A stretch of DNA of 52,669 nucleotides from the NCBI GenBank assembly GCA_029260655.1, contig JAJDCU010000034.1, forward strand, positions 128,582 through 181,250. Reading direction: 5' to 3'. Positions within the stretch are counted from its first letter, which is position 1. The number at the start of each line of letters is the position of its first letter. Shown in pieces: positions 1-8,443 of this stretch. The stretch is from Phycisphaeraceae bacterium (GTDB lineage: Bacteria > Planctomycetota > Phycisphaerae > Phycisphaerales > Phycisphaeraceae). Below the pieces are notes generated by a model, which was given only the letters and a program-made list of their open reading frames with translations, ran no database searches and was not told the origin of the DNA. The translations under genes and the position numbers were made by a program.

Positions 1-1418
1 AGATGCAGTTGCCGTTCGTGCTTCAGTCGGCCGAGGTGATGAAGATGGCGGTCGCGCATCTCGAACCCTTCATGGAGAAGGCCGAGGGCCAGACCAAGGG
101 CACGATCGTCCTGGCGACCGTCAAGGGCGATGTCCACGACATCGGCAAGAACCTGGTCGACATCATCCTGACTAACAACGGCTACACCGTCCACAACATC
201 GGGATCAAGCAGCCGATCAACAACATCGTCGCCAAGTGGAAAGAAACACAGGCCGACGCGATCGGGTTGTCGGGCCTGCTGGTCAAGTCGGTGACGGTGA
301 TGGAGGACAACCTGCGCGAACTGAACGGCCAGGGCATCGGCGTCCCGGTGTTGCTCGGGGGCGCTGCGCTTTCCAAGCACTACTGCGACAGCCATCTTCG
401 AGAGGTCTACGACGGCAGGGTGTACCACGGCAAGGACGCCTTCGAGGGCCTACGGATCATGGACCTATTAAAGTCCGGCAAGGCCGACGACCTCGATACC
501 GAAATCGAGGCGAGGCTATCCAACCGCGCCGATGCCGAGCGGAAAGTCGAAGCGTCCAAAGCGGAGGGCGGTTCATCGGCTGTCGCAACCGCCACCCGCC
601 CCACTGTTTCAGCCGACATCGCCATCCCCACCGCCCCGTTCTTTGGCAGCCGGGTCATCGATAGCGTCGACCTCGACCAGGTCTACCCGTTCATCAACAA
701 GGTCGCCCTGTTTCGGGGGCAGTGGCAGCTCAAGAAGGGCAAAAAATCCGACACTGAGTACCAACAGCAGATCGAAGACGAGGTCGAGCCGCTGTTCGAC
801 AAGCTAAAGAAGCAACTCAAAGGCGACGGGATCCTCCAGCCGAAGGTGGTGTACGGCTACTACCCCTGCAACAGCGATGGCGATGATCTTGTCGTCTATG
901 ACACCGATGACCACGACAAGGAAATCGAGCGGTTCAGCTTCCCGCGCCAGACCGGTCGAAAACATCTGTGCATCAGTGACTTCTTCCGCCCTACCGGATC
1001 AGGTGAAAAGGACGTGCTGGGCCTGTCCTGCGTCACCGTCGGACCTAAAGCCAGCGAAGTCACAGCCAAACTCTTCGCCAACGACAACTACACCGACTAC
1101 CTCTACACCCACGGCCTGAGCGTCGAGACCGCCGAGGCGCTCGCCGAACTCTGGCACAAAAGGATGAGGCAGGAGCTGGGCATCGATGGCGACGACGCCC
1201 CGAGCACCCGCGACCTGTTCACACAGAAATACCGCGGCTCGCGCTACAGCTTCGGATACCCCGCCTGCCCGGAAATGTCCGACCAGGACAAGCTGTTCCG
1301 CCTGCTGGACCCGTCACGCATCGGCTGCACGCTCACCGAAAACTGGCAGATCGACCCCGAACAGTCGACCAGCGCGATCATCGTGCATCACCCGCAAGCG
1401 AAGTATTTCAACGTGTGA
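1..1418 (+). CDS. metH: Methionine synthase, cobalamin-dependent, C-terminal part (5' end outside window)
   Basis: This is the C-terminal half of B12-dependent methionine synthase, which moves a methyl group from methyl-tetrahydrofolate via cobalamin to homocysteine in the cytoplasm. Numbering from the first Met at base 3, the cobalamin-binding domain shows DVHDIG (43-48; His is the lower axial Co ligand), SGLL (about 90) and GGAAL (119-123). The SAM-dependent reactivation domain follows and ends with RGSRYSFGYPACP (411-423), the signature of that domain. The last residues and the TGA stop fit the family. The reading frame is open at the window edge, so the homocysteine- and folate-binding domains lie upstream. 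It has no operon partner downstream. Confidence 0.95.
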   Translation, partial: MQLPFVLQSAEVMKMAVAHLEPFMEKAEGQTKGTIVLATVKGDVHDIGKNLVDIILTNNGYTVHNIGIKQPINNIVAKWKETQADAIGLSGLLVKSVTVMEDNLRELNGQGIGVPVLLGGAALSKHYCDSHLREVYDGRVYHGKDAFEGLRIMDLLKSGKADDLDTEIEARLSNRADAERKVEASKAEGGSSAVATATRPTVSADIAIPTAPFFGSRVIDSVDLDQVYPFINKVALFRGQWQLKKGKKSDTEYQQQIEDEVEPLFDKLKKQLKGDGILQPKVVYGYYPCNSDGDDLVVYDTDDHDKEIERFSFPRQTGRKHLCISDFFRPTGSGEKDVLGLSCVTVGPKASEVTAKLFANDNYTDYLYTHGLSVETAEALAELWHKRMRQELGIDGDDAPSTRDLFTQKYRGSRYSFGYPACPEMSDQDKLFRLLDPSRIGCTLTENWQIDPEQSTSAIIVHHPQAKYFNV

Positions 1419-1486
1419 CTTATTCCATTTGATCCACATCTGCGATATAGTGCGGTTGAGTTATCGCGTTGCAGGTGTCGAACGGC

Positions 1487-2836
1487 ATGGACACTGACCG
1501 ACTTTTATCAGCGTACGTCAACGACCGGGATCCGGCCGCTTTCGAGCAGCTTGTCCGCCGCTATCAACCACTGGTCACCTCGGTATGTCGACGATATCTC
1601 GCTAACGAGCACGATGTCGAGGACGCGGCCCAGCAGGTGTTTGCCGCACTTTCTGATCATGCTGGAACGATTCATTCAAACGTGGGCGGTTGGCTGCATG
1701 GCTGTGCGGTCAACACAACCAAGGCGATGATCCGCGCGGATGCTACCCGCCGGCGGCATGAACGCAGTTTTGCGGCAAGCAACCACAAGAACCAAAGCCC
1801 GCCCGATCAGTCTGAAACCAAGCGACACATCGACGAGTGCCTCGCGGAACTTAATCCCGATGATCGCGAAGTCATTATCCAGCATTTCATGATGGGCCGT
1901 ACACAGGCGTCGATCGCTGGTGACCTTAGTATCAGCCAACAGGCTGTTCAGAAGCACGTGGCCAAAGCTTCTGAGAGTTTAAGGGCGCTTCTGCGTCAAC
2001 GGGGTCTTGGGTTACCTGCTGCCGCGATCGCGACGAGCCTGCTGGACATGGCGGTCTCGGCCAGCCCAATGCAAGGGCTCGTTGCCCCGGTTTCAACCTA
2101 TGGCAGCGCCGCAGCCTATATGGCAGGCATTTCGATCACCACAAAGGTGTTAGCTCTCGCGGCGTGTTTGGCATTCACAAGTATTCTGGGTTCATTCATC
2201 ATCAGTCACGCAAACACCACCACTCCCCCTCTGCCGGCGCAGGGCAGCAAACAATGGTTCCGCGTAACACTGACGCCAACGCCCTCCAGCGTCCCGTTAT
2301 TACGCGCCAGTGCGGTAGCGGAACGTGATGGCGCGAACCAGCCTGCAAGTGAGGTGATCGATGGGCGCTTTGTCGGGAGTCTGATCGCCGAAGTAGAGGT
2401 CGAATTTACGTCGGCTTCGCCTGTCATCACACAGAGTTCGATACTCAGCGGTAGGTTTGACACCGAGTTTGATGATGATGCAATTCGCGAGATCGAGTTT
2501 ATGGCTCAGGAGGACATCGATACCGCTCGGCATACGTATCCTAATACCAACCGGATCTTCCCAAGGATGCCGATCAGACCTTCGCGGGGGCCGATTCCGA
2601 TCCTCGATGGGAAGCTGGTACTGAAGGATGAAGACCAGCGGTTTAAGCTGCTCGGAGCCTTGCAGATGCCGTGTATTACCCTGATCGAGGTGCCCAGCAA
2701 CGGGCCCGAGCAAGCGTACGATGTCGTCATATCACTTGATTATCCACAGGTGGTTTGCGATCAACCCGACAGGCCCTCACTTTGGCTCGAGGGTCCAGGA
2801 CTTCAAATCGCCGACCGCATCACCGTGTCGAGGTAA
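1487..2836 (+). CDS. ECF-type sigma factor with transmembrane and extracytoplasmic C-terminal extension
   Basis: An RNA polymerase sigma factor of the extracytoplasmic-function type. Sigma-2 lies at about residues 8-95 (FEQLVRRYQPLV, then HDVEDAAQQVF) and sigma-4 at about 115-170, where ASIAGDLSISQQAVQKHV is a clear helix-turn-helix. Unlike short ECF factors it continues past a hydrophobic segment (about 220-241) into some 200 residues that would lie outside the cytoplasm; such extensions are common in Planctomycetota. I chose ATG 1487 (MDTDRLL) over TTG 1469 because the first alpha helix of sigma-2 follows directly. The outer domain (about 258-449) resembles the secreted domain of the next gene. 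No separate anti-sigma gene is adjacent, so the extension may itself regulate activity (inference). Confidence 0.88.
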   Translation: MDTDRLLSAYVNDRDPAAFEQLVRRYQPLVTSVCRRYLANEHDVEDAAQQVFAALSDHAGTIHSNVGGWLHGCAVNTTKAMIRADATRRRHERSFAASNHKNQSPPDQSETKRHIDECLAELNPDDREVIIQHFMMGRTQASIAGDLSISQQAVQKHVAKASESLRALLRQRGLGLPAAAIATSLLDMAVSASPMQGLVAPVSTYGSAAAYMAGISITTKVLALAACLAFTSILGSFIISHANTTTPPLPAQGSKQWFRVTLTPTPSSVPLLRASAVAERDGANQPASEVIDGRFVGSLIAEVEVEFTSASPVITQSSILSGRFDTEFDDDAIREIEFMAQEDIDTARHTYPNTNRIFPRMPIRPSRGPIPILDGKLVLKDEDQRFKLLGALQMPCITLIEVPSNGPEQAYDVVISLDYPQVVCDQPDRPSLWLEGPGLQIADRITVSR

Positions 2837-3164
2837 CCGCATTCAAGCCCGTGACCCGAATTCGTGCGTTTATCCTCATTAACTGGTTGTAAATCACAAC
2901 CGGCGCGCAACTACATGATCGGTAGGCGACCTTACCGCAGCCGTGGGACTCACTATTACACCGTTTACGCAAATAGCTCACGCGGATTGGGGGTAGACGA
3001 AAGGAGTACCAGCATGGTGGGTCACATGACAAGCCCTGCCCGGACCAGGAATTACTCAAAATACTGTCAGATCTTTCTTGACAGTCACACGCTGGCTCAA
3101 ATACGCTACTTATGGCCTACCTTGTTGTAACTTGTATCTCACCGACATCCTGAAAGGGGACACC
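2837..3164 (+). other. Intergenic region between sigma factor and PEP-CTERM gene
   Basis: A 328-base gene-free stretch, AT-richer than the surrounding chromosome. The only supported elements are the promoter-like pair at 3078-3107 and a purine-rich ribosome-binding site (GAAAGGGGA, about 3152-3160) just before the PEP-CTERM start. Short open frames here on both strands lack coding character. Confidence 0.6.
3078..3107 (+). promoter_or_regulatory. Candidate sigma-70-type promoter for the PEP-CTERM gene
   Basis: A perfect -35 hexamer TTGACA (3078-3083) is followed 18 bases later by TACGCT (3102-3107), a moderate -10 match. The predicted start of transcription would leave a leader of about 50 bases before the ATG at 3165. 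Seen by eye only. The neighbouring ECF factor could use a different motif. Confidence 0.45.
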
Positions 3165-3965
3165 ATGCCACGAATTAGCGCCGGCTATGTTGCGTATGTT
3201 GTGATGCTATGCCTTGCAGCCTCACCGCGGGTGGTGTCCGCAGAGATGGTGAGCGTAAATCTCGAGGCGGTGAACGACGGCGTGTCGAACATTATCGCGT
3301 CAACTTTGGAGGCAACCCATGAGACCCATGAGGTTGACTCGGCGCAAACCATGTTCATGGGTACCGTCATCGGCGAGTTGGATATTGATTTTTCCGGCCC
3401 AGACCCGGTCGTGAACAATCCTGTCGTGATCGGCGAGTTCGCCGCCGATTGGGAGCAGACTTCTCTCCAGGTTCTCCTGGGCGTACGGCTGGATTCGCCG
3501 ATTACTGTCCTTACCCACCTGCCACCGTACCGCGTTCCCATTGGTATCCCCGCGGACCCTGAGAATAGCCTGTTAGTCACCATAACGACCGAACCTTTCC
3601 CATCACCCCCGACCGAGCCTCCCGACCCGTACGTGATCCCGCGTCAGTCCAGCAACGCGAACTTCAGCTTGAATCTCATCGGCTCAACCCAGACTACTGA
3701 AACCTATCAGGTCACGATGAACTTTATACTGAAGCAACCCGGCACTCATCTTGCTGATGAGATTAATTGCTCCATCTGCAACGAAGATGCACCACTATCT
3801 TACCTGTGGGTGATCGATTTACCGACTGAGATTGTGGCGACCGGAGAGTTCACCCGCGTGGTCCCGGAGCCGGGGTCGTTGGCTTTCATCACGATTGGAG
3901 GGGCTGTGTTGTTGCGGCGACGAAGTACTTCAATGCGTGAGCTTGGCTGGACGCCTTTTTTTTGA
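3165..3965 (+). CDS. Secreted PEP-CTERM protein, unknown function
   Basis: A 266-residue exported protein. An N-terminal signal peptide (about 1-26, ending SPRVVSA) leads into a beta-rich domain of about 200 residues. The C-terminus carries VPEPGS, a hydrophobic stretch and LLRRR: a PEP-CTERM sorting signal that is recognised by exosortase and usually accompanies exopolysaccharide-associated surface proteins. I chose ATG 3165 because it has a good ribosome-binding site and starts the signal peptide; the frame is open upstream to 3078 without coding character. Residues about 64-92 line up with the extracytoplasmic domain of the upstream sigma factor. The last codons run through eight T bases immediately before the stop. 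Confidence 0.85.
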   Translation: MPRISAGYVAYVVMLCLAASPRVVSAEMVSVNLEAVNDGVSNIIASTLEATHETHEVDSAQTMFMGTVIGELDIDFSGPDPVVNNPVVIGEFAADWEQTSLQVLLGVRLDSPITVLTHLPPYRVPIGIPADPENSLLVTITTEPFPSPPTEPPDPYVIPRQSSNANFSLNLIGSTQTTETYQVTMNFILKQPGTHLADEINCSICNEDAPLSYLWVIDLPTEIVATGEFTRVVPEPGSLAFITIGGAVLLRRRSTSMRELGWTPFF

Positions 3966-3971
3966 CGCTGG

Positions 3972-5042
3972 CTAAATCAGGATCTCATCGTAGACGCGCT
4001 TAAAGTTCTGGCCAAATATCTTGGCAAGATGATCTTCCTTGAAACCTCGTCCCAGCAGGGCTTCCGCTACATTCCCCCAACGTTCATAACAGCGCAGAGA
4101 CGGACCGCACTCGTATATGTCGGCCTTGTTCAAACCATCCAGCATGCTGTCCGATGAGACACCGACATGATTCATGCCGATCCGCCGGACCAGGTACTCC
4201 ACATGCCCGGCGAAGTCGTCGGCCGTGGCCTTGCCCTCGGTCACCAGAAAGCAGTTGATCGCCATCACGCCGACCACGCCCCCGGTCCCCGCGATCGCCC
4301 GGAGTTCGGCATCAGACTTGTTGCGCGTAGACCGACGGCGGACTTCGGCGTTGCAGTGATTGGCTGTGATCGGCTTACGAGCCAGCTTGGCAACGTCGAG
4401 CGTGGTCCTCTTGCCGCAGTGCGAAACGTCGAAGACGATCCCCAGGTCCTCACACAAGCGAAGCGTGTCCCGCCCAAGCGGGGTCAGCGGGGCCTTATCG
4501 TCCAGAGACCCACCGCCGAGTTCGTTCACCTCGCTGTAGGTCGGCTGGAACGCTCGAAGCCCCTGCTCGTACCATGTCTGTAGCTGGTCAAGTCCATCGG
4601 TCAGGTTAAAGTCCTTCTGGACGTATAGCCCGACGCCGTAACGGCCGGTGCGGTAGGCCTCGTCGATGTCGTCGGCCGTGCGGGTCAACAGGAAGCGGTC
4701 AGGACGATCGTCGACCGTCTTGGCAAACTCCGCGATCCGGGCAGGCGTGATCGTCATGAACGCGGTGTTGATACCGGTCAGCCGCTTGATTTCACCCGGT
4801 TCAACAGGCATCGTCCCGCCCTTCGGGGCCGGCTGCACAACCCCGTCAATGACGAGATTGTTCTCAAAGAAATCCTTGACACGCTGTTGGCTTACCGTCG
4901 AATCGTCGACAAAACCATAGATAGGGCCACACACACAACCGGCTGCCGCCAGGGATGTCGCCGCCAGGAACTGACGGCGCGAAATCGGCACATCAAACAT
5001 TGCTGATCCGAATCGCTTATCTCGACTCATCGTCCCGCCCAT
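3972..5042 (-). CDS. Tat-exported lipoprotein of the M19 (renal dipeptidase) fold, zinc ligands degenerate
   Basis: A 356-residue amidohydrolase-fold protein related to membrane dipeptidases (M19). The N-terminus has a twin-arginine motif SRRQFL (21-26), a hydrophobic stretch and a Cys at 36 suited to lipid attachment. Family hallmarks remain in DVSHCGK, in ANHCNAEVRR and in VGVSSDSMLDG near the C-terminus. However, the N-terminal HxD zinc pair of the family (DGHxD) reads DGVVQ at 66-70, and the usual bridging glutamate region (ExG) reads QKDFN. It may therefore bind one metal, a different metal, or be non-catalytic. A paralogue with all ligands intact is at 14700-15827. It converges tightly with the PEP-CTERM gene. 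Confidence 0.82.
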   Translation of the reverse strand: MGGTMSRDKRFGSAMFDVPISRRQFLAATSLAAAGCVCGPIYGFVDDSTVSQQRVKDFFENNLVIDGVVQPAPKGGTMPVEPGEIKRLTGINTAFMTITPARIAEFAKTVDDRPDRFLLTRTADDIDEAYRTGRYGVGLYVQKDFNLTDGLDQLQTWYEQGLRAFQPTYSEVNELGGGSLDDKAPLTPLGRDTLRLCEDLGIVFDVSHCGKRTTLDVAKLARKPITANHCNAEVRRRSTRNKSDAELRAIAGTGGVVGVMAINCFLVTEGKATADDFAGHVEYLVRRIGMNHVGVSSDSMLDGLNKADIYECGPSLRCYERWGNVAEALLGRGFKEDHLAKIFGQNFKRVYDEILI

Positions 5043-5069
5043 GAAGCCTCCAATAATCGGGTCAAGTCC

Positions 5070-5750
5070 TTATGGCTGTGTCCCCATCTGCCGGATAAAC
5101 GCGTCCGCCTCCTTGATCGAAACCTCCATCTCGGCGATCAGGTCGGCGACGTCGGTCTCAAGGTCCCCGACCTGCCCTTCGATCGAGGCGATGGCCCGGG
5201 CGTTTAGGTTGTGCTTGATGAACAGGACCTGATCGCGGAACGCTGAGAGCACCGGCTGCATCGACCGCTCGGCCTTGCGCATCGCGGCGATCATCTGGTC
5301 GTACCGGCCGCGGGTTATGTTGAACTGTTTCTCGCTGGCGGCTTTCAGGTCGGCGTTGGTGTATTGCTCTATCTCGGCCGTCCACTCGTCAAACAGCGCC
5401 TCGGAGACGCGCTGAACCGAATTGATCCGGCCGGTCACGGCCTTGGCCTTGGACTCGCTGGCGTCGAACGCGGCCTTGAGCGTCTTGTACCTCGCTTCGA
5501 GGTCGCCGCCTTCAAAGTTAAACATCGCTGAGAACTCTTCCAGCGCCGAGGCGAACTGCTCTTTGGCCTCTTCCTGATCGTCTCGGGCGTCTTCGACCCG
5601 GTCGACCATGATGTCGCGCTTGTGGATGCCCAGCGCCTCCCACGTGCCGTAGTAGACCTTCCCGCAGGAACTCAGCAGCAGCGCGGTCGTGAGCAGCACC
5701 GCCAAGGCCCGGTGTGAGCTGTGAGCGCATCCCCGAATATCCCGATTCAT
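5070..5750 (-). CDS. DUF2959 family lipoprotein
   Basis: A 226-residue exported protein. The N-terminus has a hydrophobic signal ending LLSSC, a lipobox, so it is probably a lipoprotein. The mature part is almost all helical with charged heptad patterns (two coiled-coil blocks, about 45-130 and 150-220). The segment YYGTWEALGIHKRDIMVDRV right after the lipobox is typical of DUF2959, a family found in many Gram-negative bacteria with no established role. It lies just upstream of the M19-like lipoprotein gene on the same strand (27 bases apart), so the two could be co-transcribed. Confidence 0.85.
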   Translation of the reverse strand: MNRDIRGCAHSSHRALAVLLTTALLLSSCGKVYYGTWEALGIHKRDIMVDRVEDARDDQEEAKEQFASALEEFSAMFNFEGGDLEARYKTLKAAFDASESKAKAVTGRINSVQRVSEALFDEWTAEIEQYTNADLKAASEKQFNITRGRYDQMIAAMRKAERSMQPVLSAFRDQVLFIKHNLNARAIASIEGQVGDLETDVADLIAEMEVSIKEADAFIRQMGTQP

Positions 5751-5906
5751 ACGCCTTACTCCTTTTCCTGAATTTCTATCGCCACTTGCCCGGGCGCTGC
5801 CGATCCGCCTATCCTACCAGCAACCCCGTGAAATAGAACCGGCCGGAAGGTTGTTTCGTATCGGGGGTATCCGCTTTAAACCACAACACCAGATCAGGAG
5901 ATGCTC

Positions 5907-6467
5907 ATGACTCATGTTTCAAGATACCTCGCCATGCTGACCGCCGTCGTGCTTGCCGGGGGCGGCTCGGCCCTGGCCCAAGAGTGGAAAGTCGATCCCG
6001 ACCACACCTCGATCAGCTTTAAGATCTCACACCTTGGGATCAGCACCACCCACGGACGATTCAACGTGATGGAAGGCTCGTTCTCCACCGGCGAGGCGGC
6101 ATCGTTCGATGTCAGCGTCGAAGCGGAGAGTGTCGATACCAACAACAAGAAGCGCGACGATCACCTGCGCAGCCCCGACTTCTTCAACGTCATGCAGTTC
6201 CCGACGATCACGCTGAAAACCACCGAGGCTACGGCGACCGAGGACGGGTACCAACTGACCGCCGACCTCACCCTGCACGGCGTCACCAAGTCGATCGTCG
6301 TCGACCTGGTCAAGGTTGGCGAGGGCGAGGACCCCTGGGGCGGATACCGCGCCGGGTTCGACGCCGCCTTCAAGATCAACCGCAGCGACTACGGCATGGA
6401 TAATATGATCGGCGCGGTAGGTGACGAGGTCGAATTGGCCATCAGTATCGAAGGCGTACGCCAGTGA
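5907..6467 (+). CDS. yceI: YceI family periplasmic protein
   Basis: A 186-residue secreted protein. The signal peptide ends near ALAQ, and the mature part begins EWKVDPDHTSISFKISHLG, the classic YceI start, with a lipocalin-like beta barrel to the end. The family binds polyisoprenoids or similar amphiphiles in the periplasm and is linked to acid or osmotic stress. ATG 5907 is preferred to ATG 5901 because AGGAG (5896-5900) abuts the first but is six bases from the second. The stop overlaps the start of the next membrane protein by four bases, indicating translational coupling. Confidence 0.92.
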   Translation: MTHVSRYLAMLTAVVLAGGGSALAQEWKVDPDHTSISFKISHLGISTTHGRFNVMEGSFSTGEAASFDVSVEAESVDTNNKKRDDHLRSPDFFNVMQFPTITLKTTEATATEDGYQLTADLTLHGVTKSIVVDLVKVGEGEDPWGGYRAGFDAAFKINRSDYGMDNMIGAVGDEVELAISIEGVRQ

Positions 6468-7372
6468 TCGAACCCACCTGGTGGCTGCTGGGTCTGCTGC
6501 TGCCGGGCGCGATCAGCGCCCTTGGCGTGTACCTGGGGCTCCGCCTGGCCGGATCGGGGCGCGGCGGCGCGCTGATCGCCTGGACACTGGGGCTGAGCGC
6601 CGCCTTTGCGACCGGTTTTTATTTCACCGCCGGCTGGCCGACTCTCCCGCCCAGCGAGTCGCACGACTGGCTTGTGCTTGTGCTCCTGCCGGCGGCCGCG
6701 GTGCTGGCGTTGCTGGACGCGTCAGATAAAGTGCCGCGCCCGGCCGTGTGGCTATTGCGACTGATCATCGCCGGCGGCGCTGCTCCACTATTGATGCAGA
6801 TCTATCTGACACACCACTGGACGCCGGCGCAGAGCGGTGCGTGGTTTGCCGGGCTGGGCGCCGCGATCTTTCTGGTCTGGGCGCTACTGAAGCGATACGC
6901 CGACCGCCACGGCGATCACGTGCTGGCTTTGATGATGCTTATCGTCGTCGGCGGGATGGCGGTCGTGAATATGGCAAGCGACAGCCAGATGCTCGGGCAA
7001 CTGGGCGCGGTCCTGACGGCGGCGCTCGCCGGGGGCTGGCTCGCTACGCTGCGCTTTAACGCGCGGGCTGGCCGAGGCCTGGTCGACGTGACGATGGGCG
7101 TGTTCGTCGGGCTATTGATCAGCGGGCGGTTCTACAGTTGGCAGATGGATCAGCCGTGGGCGGCCGACCTGTTGGGCGTGCTGCTGCTTGCGGCGCCGCT
7201 GGGTGTGTGGGCATCTGTCTTACCCGGGTTCCGAGGTGACCGGGGCCCAAAGGGCTTCAAGGCGGTTGCGCTGCGGCTGCTGGTGGTGGCAGTCCCGATC
7301 GCGGTCGCGGCTTGTATCGCCGGCTACATCGCCTACGTGGAATCTACACAGGCCGGGCCCAGCTATTATTAA
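6464..7372 (+). CDS. Polytopic membrane protein, unknown function
   Basis: A 302-residue protein made almost wholly of hydrophobic helices, eight or nine by eye, with short polar loops. It starts on GTG within a GTGA overlap with the yceI stop. I do not recognise a family: there are no catalytic motifs, and the loops are poor in conserved charged residues. Coupling to yceI suggests a linked envelope function, possibly the membrane partner of the lipid-binding YceI protein, but that is inference from position only. It ends 45 bases before the tRNA-Ala gene. Confidence 0.75.
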   Translation: MIEPTWWLLGLLLPGAISALGVYLGLRLAGSGRGGALIAWTLGLSAAFATGFYFTAGWPTLPPSESHDWLVLVLLPAAAVLALLDASDKVPRPAVWLLRLIIAGGAAPLLMQIYLTHHWTPAQSGAWFAGLGAAIFLVWALLKRYADRHGDHVLALMMLIVVGGMAVVNMASDSQMLGQLGAVLTAALAGGWLATLRFNARAGRGLVDVTMGVFVGLLISGRFYSWQMDQPWAADLLGVLLLAAPLGVWASVLPGFRGDRGPKGFKAVALRLLVVAVPIAVAACIAGYIAYVESTQAGPSYY

Positions 7373-7377
7373 CTGAC

Positions 7378-7405
7378 TTGGCTTGGGCGGTCTGGTCGAT
7401 ATACT
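7378..7405 (+). promoter_or_regulatory. Candidate promoter for tRNA-Ala
   Basis: TTGGCT (7378-7383) and TATACT (7400-7405) are separated by 16 bases, 12 bases before the mature 5' end of the tRNA. The spacing suits a short 5' leader. Confidence 0.5.
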
Positions 7406-7417
7406 TACCTCCCCCTT

Positions 7418-7490
7418 GGGGCCATAGCTCAGTTGGGAGAGCGCCTGCTTTGCAAGCAGGAAGTCGCCGGTTCGAGCCCGGCTGGCTCCA
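7418..7490 (+). tRNA. tRNA-Ala (anticodon TGC)
   Basis: A complete 73-base cloverleaf. The acceptor stem GGGGCCA pairs with TGGCTCC (one G-T pair). The D arm is GCTC/GAGC. The anticodon stem CCTGC/GCAGG encloses TTTGCAA with anticodon TGC. The T arm is GCCGG/CCGGC around TTCGAGC. The discriminator is A7490, and CCA is not encoded. No integrase gene or attachment duplicate lies next to it. Confidence 0.97.
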
Positions 7491-7496
7491 TTCAAG

Positions 7497-7529
7497 CACC
7501 CGCGGTATTCATGCCGGCGGGTGTTTTTT
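7497..7529 (+). terminator. Rho-independent terminator of tRNA-Ala
   Basis: CACCCGC (7497-7503) pairs with GCGGGTG (7517-7523) across a 13-base loop, followed by six T bases (7524-7529). It sits seven bases after the tRNA. Confidence 0.8.
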
Positions 7530-7563
7530 ATCGATCACATCTGATCCGCCTGCAGGCCGTACA

Positions 7564-8412
7564 ATGATGTCTCGCCTCGCGGTCGATCCGGGCCGGGAGG
7601 GTGGTGGACGGGTTAAGATAGGGATCGAGGGTGTGGGGCCAGATAGCGTATCGATCATCGTGCCGACCTACCGGGAGGCAAAGAACCTGCCGCTGCTATT
7701 GCCGCGCGTGCTTTCGGTGATGGCGGCGCACGGGGTTGCCGGCGAGGTCATCGTGGTAGACGACGACAGCGGGGACGGGACGCAGGAGCTCTGCCAGCCG
7801 TTCGTCGAGGCCGGGCAGGTCCGTCTGGAAGTGCGCAGGGGCGAACGTGGCCTATCGAGCGCGGTGCTGCGCGGGATTGAGCTTGGCAGATGCGCAACGG
7901 TCGTGGTGATGGACGCGGACCTGTCGCACCCGCCGGAGTCGATCCCGGACCTGCTGTCGGCCCTGGAAGACGGAGCCGATATGGCGCTGGGCAGCCGATA
8001 CATCACCGGCGGGAGTACGGCCGACGAATGGACGACTTGGCGGTGGATCAACTCCAAGGCGGCGACGCTGCTGGCGCGCCCGTTCACGTCGGCGAATGAT
8101 CCGATGGCCGGCTTCTTTGCGGTCCGCAGATCTGACGTGCAGGCGGCCTGGGATTCGCTGAACCCGCTTGGGTACAAGATCGCGCTGGAGTTGATCGTCA
8201 AGTGCGGATTCAAACGGATCGACGAGGTGCCGATCCGGTTCGAGAACCGATCGCATGGGCAAAGCAAGCTGAACTTGCGCGAACAGTTCAACTACCTGCG
8301 GCACGTTTTTCGGCTGTACCGCTACTGCCTGGCTCGAAGGCTTAAGGGCGCAGCAGGCCCGGAGCCATCGACGGCGAGTCAGACCGCCGCGCCGCCTGAG
8401 GATCGTAAGTAA
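7564..8412 (+). CDS. GT2 glycosyltransferase, dolichol-phosphate mannosyltransferase-like
   Basis: A 282-residue cytoplasmic family 2 glycosyltransferase. SIIVPTYREAKNL (from about 29) is the first beta strand of the GT-A fold, VVDDDSGDGT the nucleotide-binding Asp cluster, and MDADLSHPP the metal-binding DxD-like motif. GSRYITGG and the later RFENRSHGQSKL are typical of the DPM1/polyprenyl-phosphate hexosyltransferases, which load mannose or glucose onto a lipid carrier. The C-terminal membrane helices seen in many relatives are absent. ATG 7564/7567 is the best start but has a weak ribosome-binding site. The frame is open through the tRNA, which cannot be coding. The next gene, a polytopic glycosyltransferase, may use the lipid-linked sugar. 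Confidence 0.9.
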   Translation: MMSRLAVDPGREGGGRVKIGIEGVGPDSVSIIVPTYREAKNLPLLLPRVLSVMAAHGVAGEVIVVDDDSGDGTQELCQPFVEAGQVRLEVRRGERGLSSAVLRGIELGRCATVVVMDADLSHPPESIPDLLSALEDGADMALGSRYITGGSTADEWTTWRWINSKAATLLARPFTSANDPMAGFFAVRRSDVQAAWDSLNPLGYKIALELIVKCGFKRIDEVPIRFENRSHGQSKLNLREQFNYLRHVFRLYRYCLARRLKGAAGPEPSTASQTAAPPEDRK

Positions 8413-8443
8413 AGCCCGGACCGGCAGGCTCGAAGGGCCCTGA

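Noticed and set aside
3956-3963. T8 run as a terminator of the first PEP-CTERM gene
   Set aside because: No hairpin precedes it; it is part of the last codons.
7418-7490. tRNA-Ala as an integration site
   Set aside because: No integrase and no duplicate of the tRNA 3' end seen nearby.
7312-7563. N-terminal extension of the GT2 gene
   Set aside because: The frame runs through the tRNA-Ala and its terminator, so it cannot be coding.
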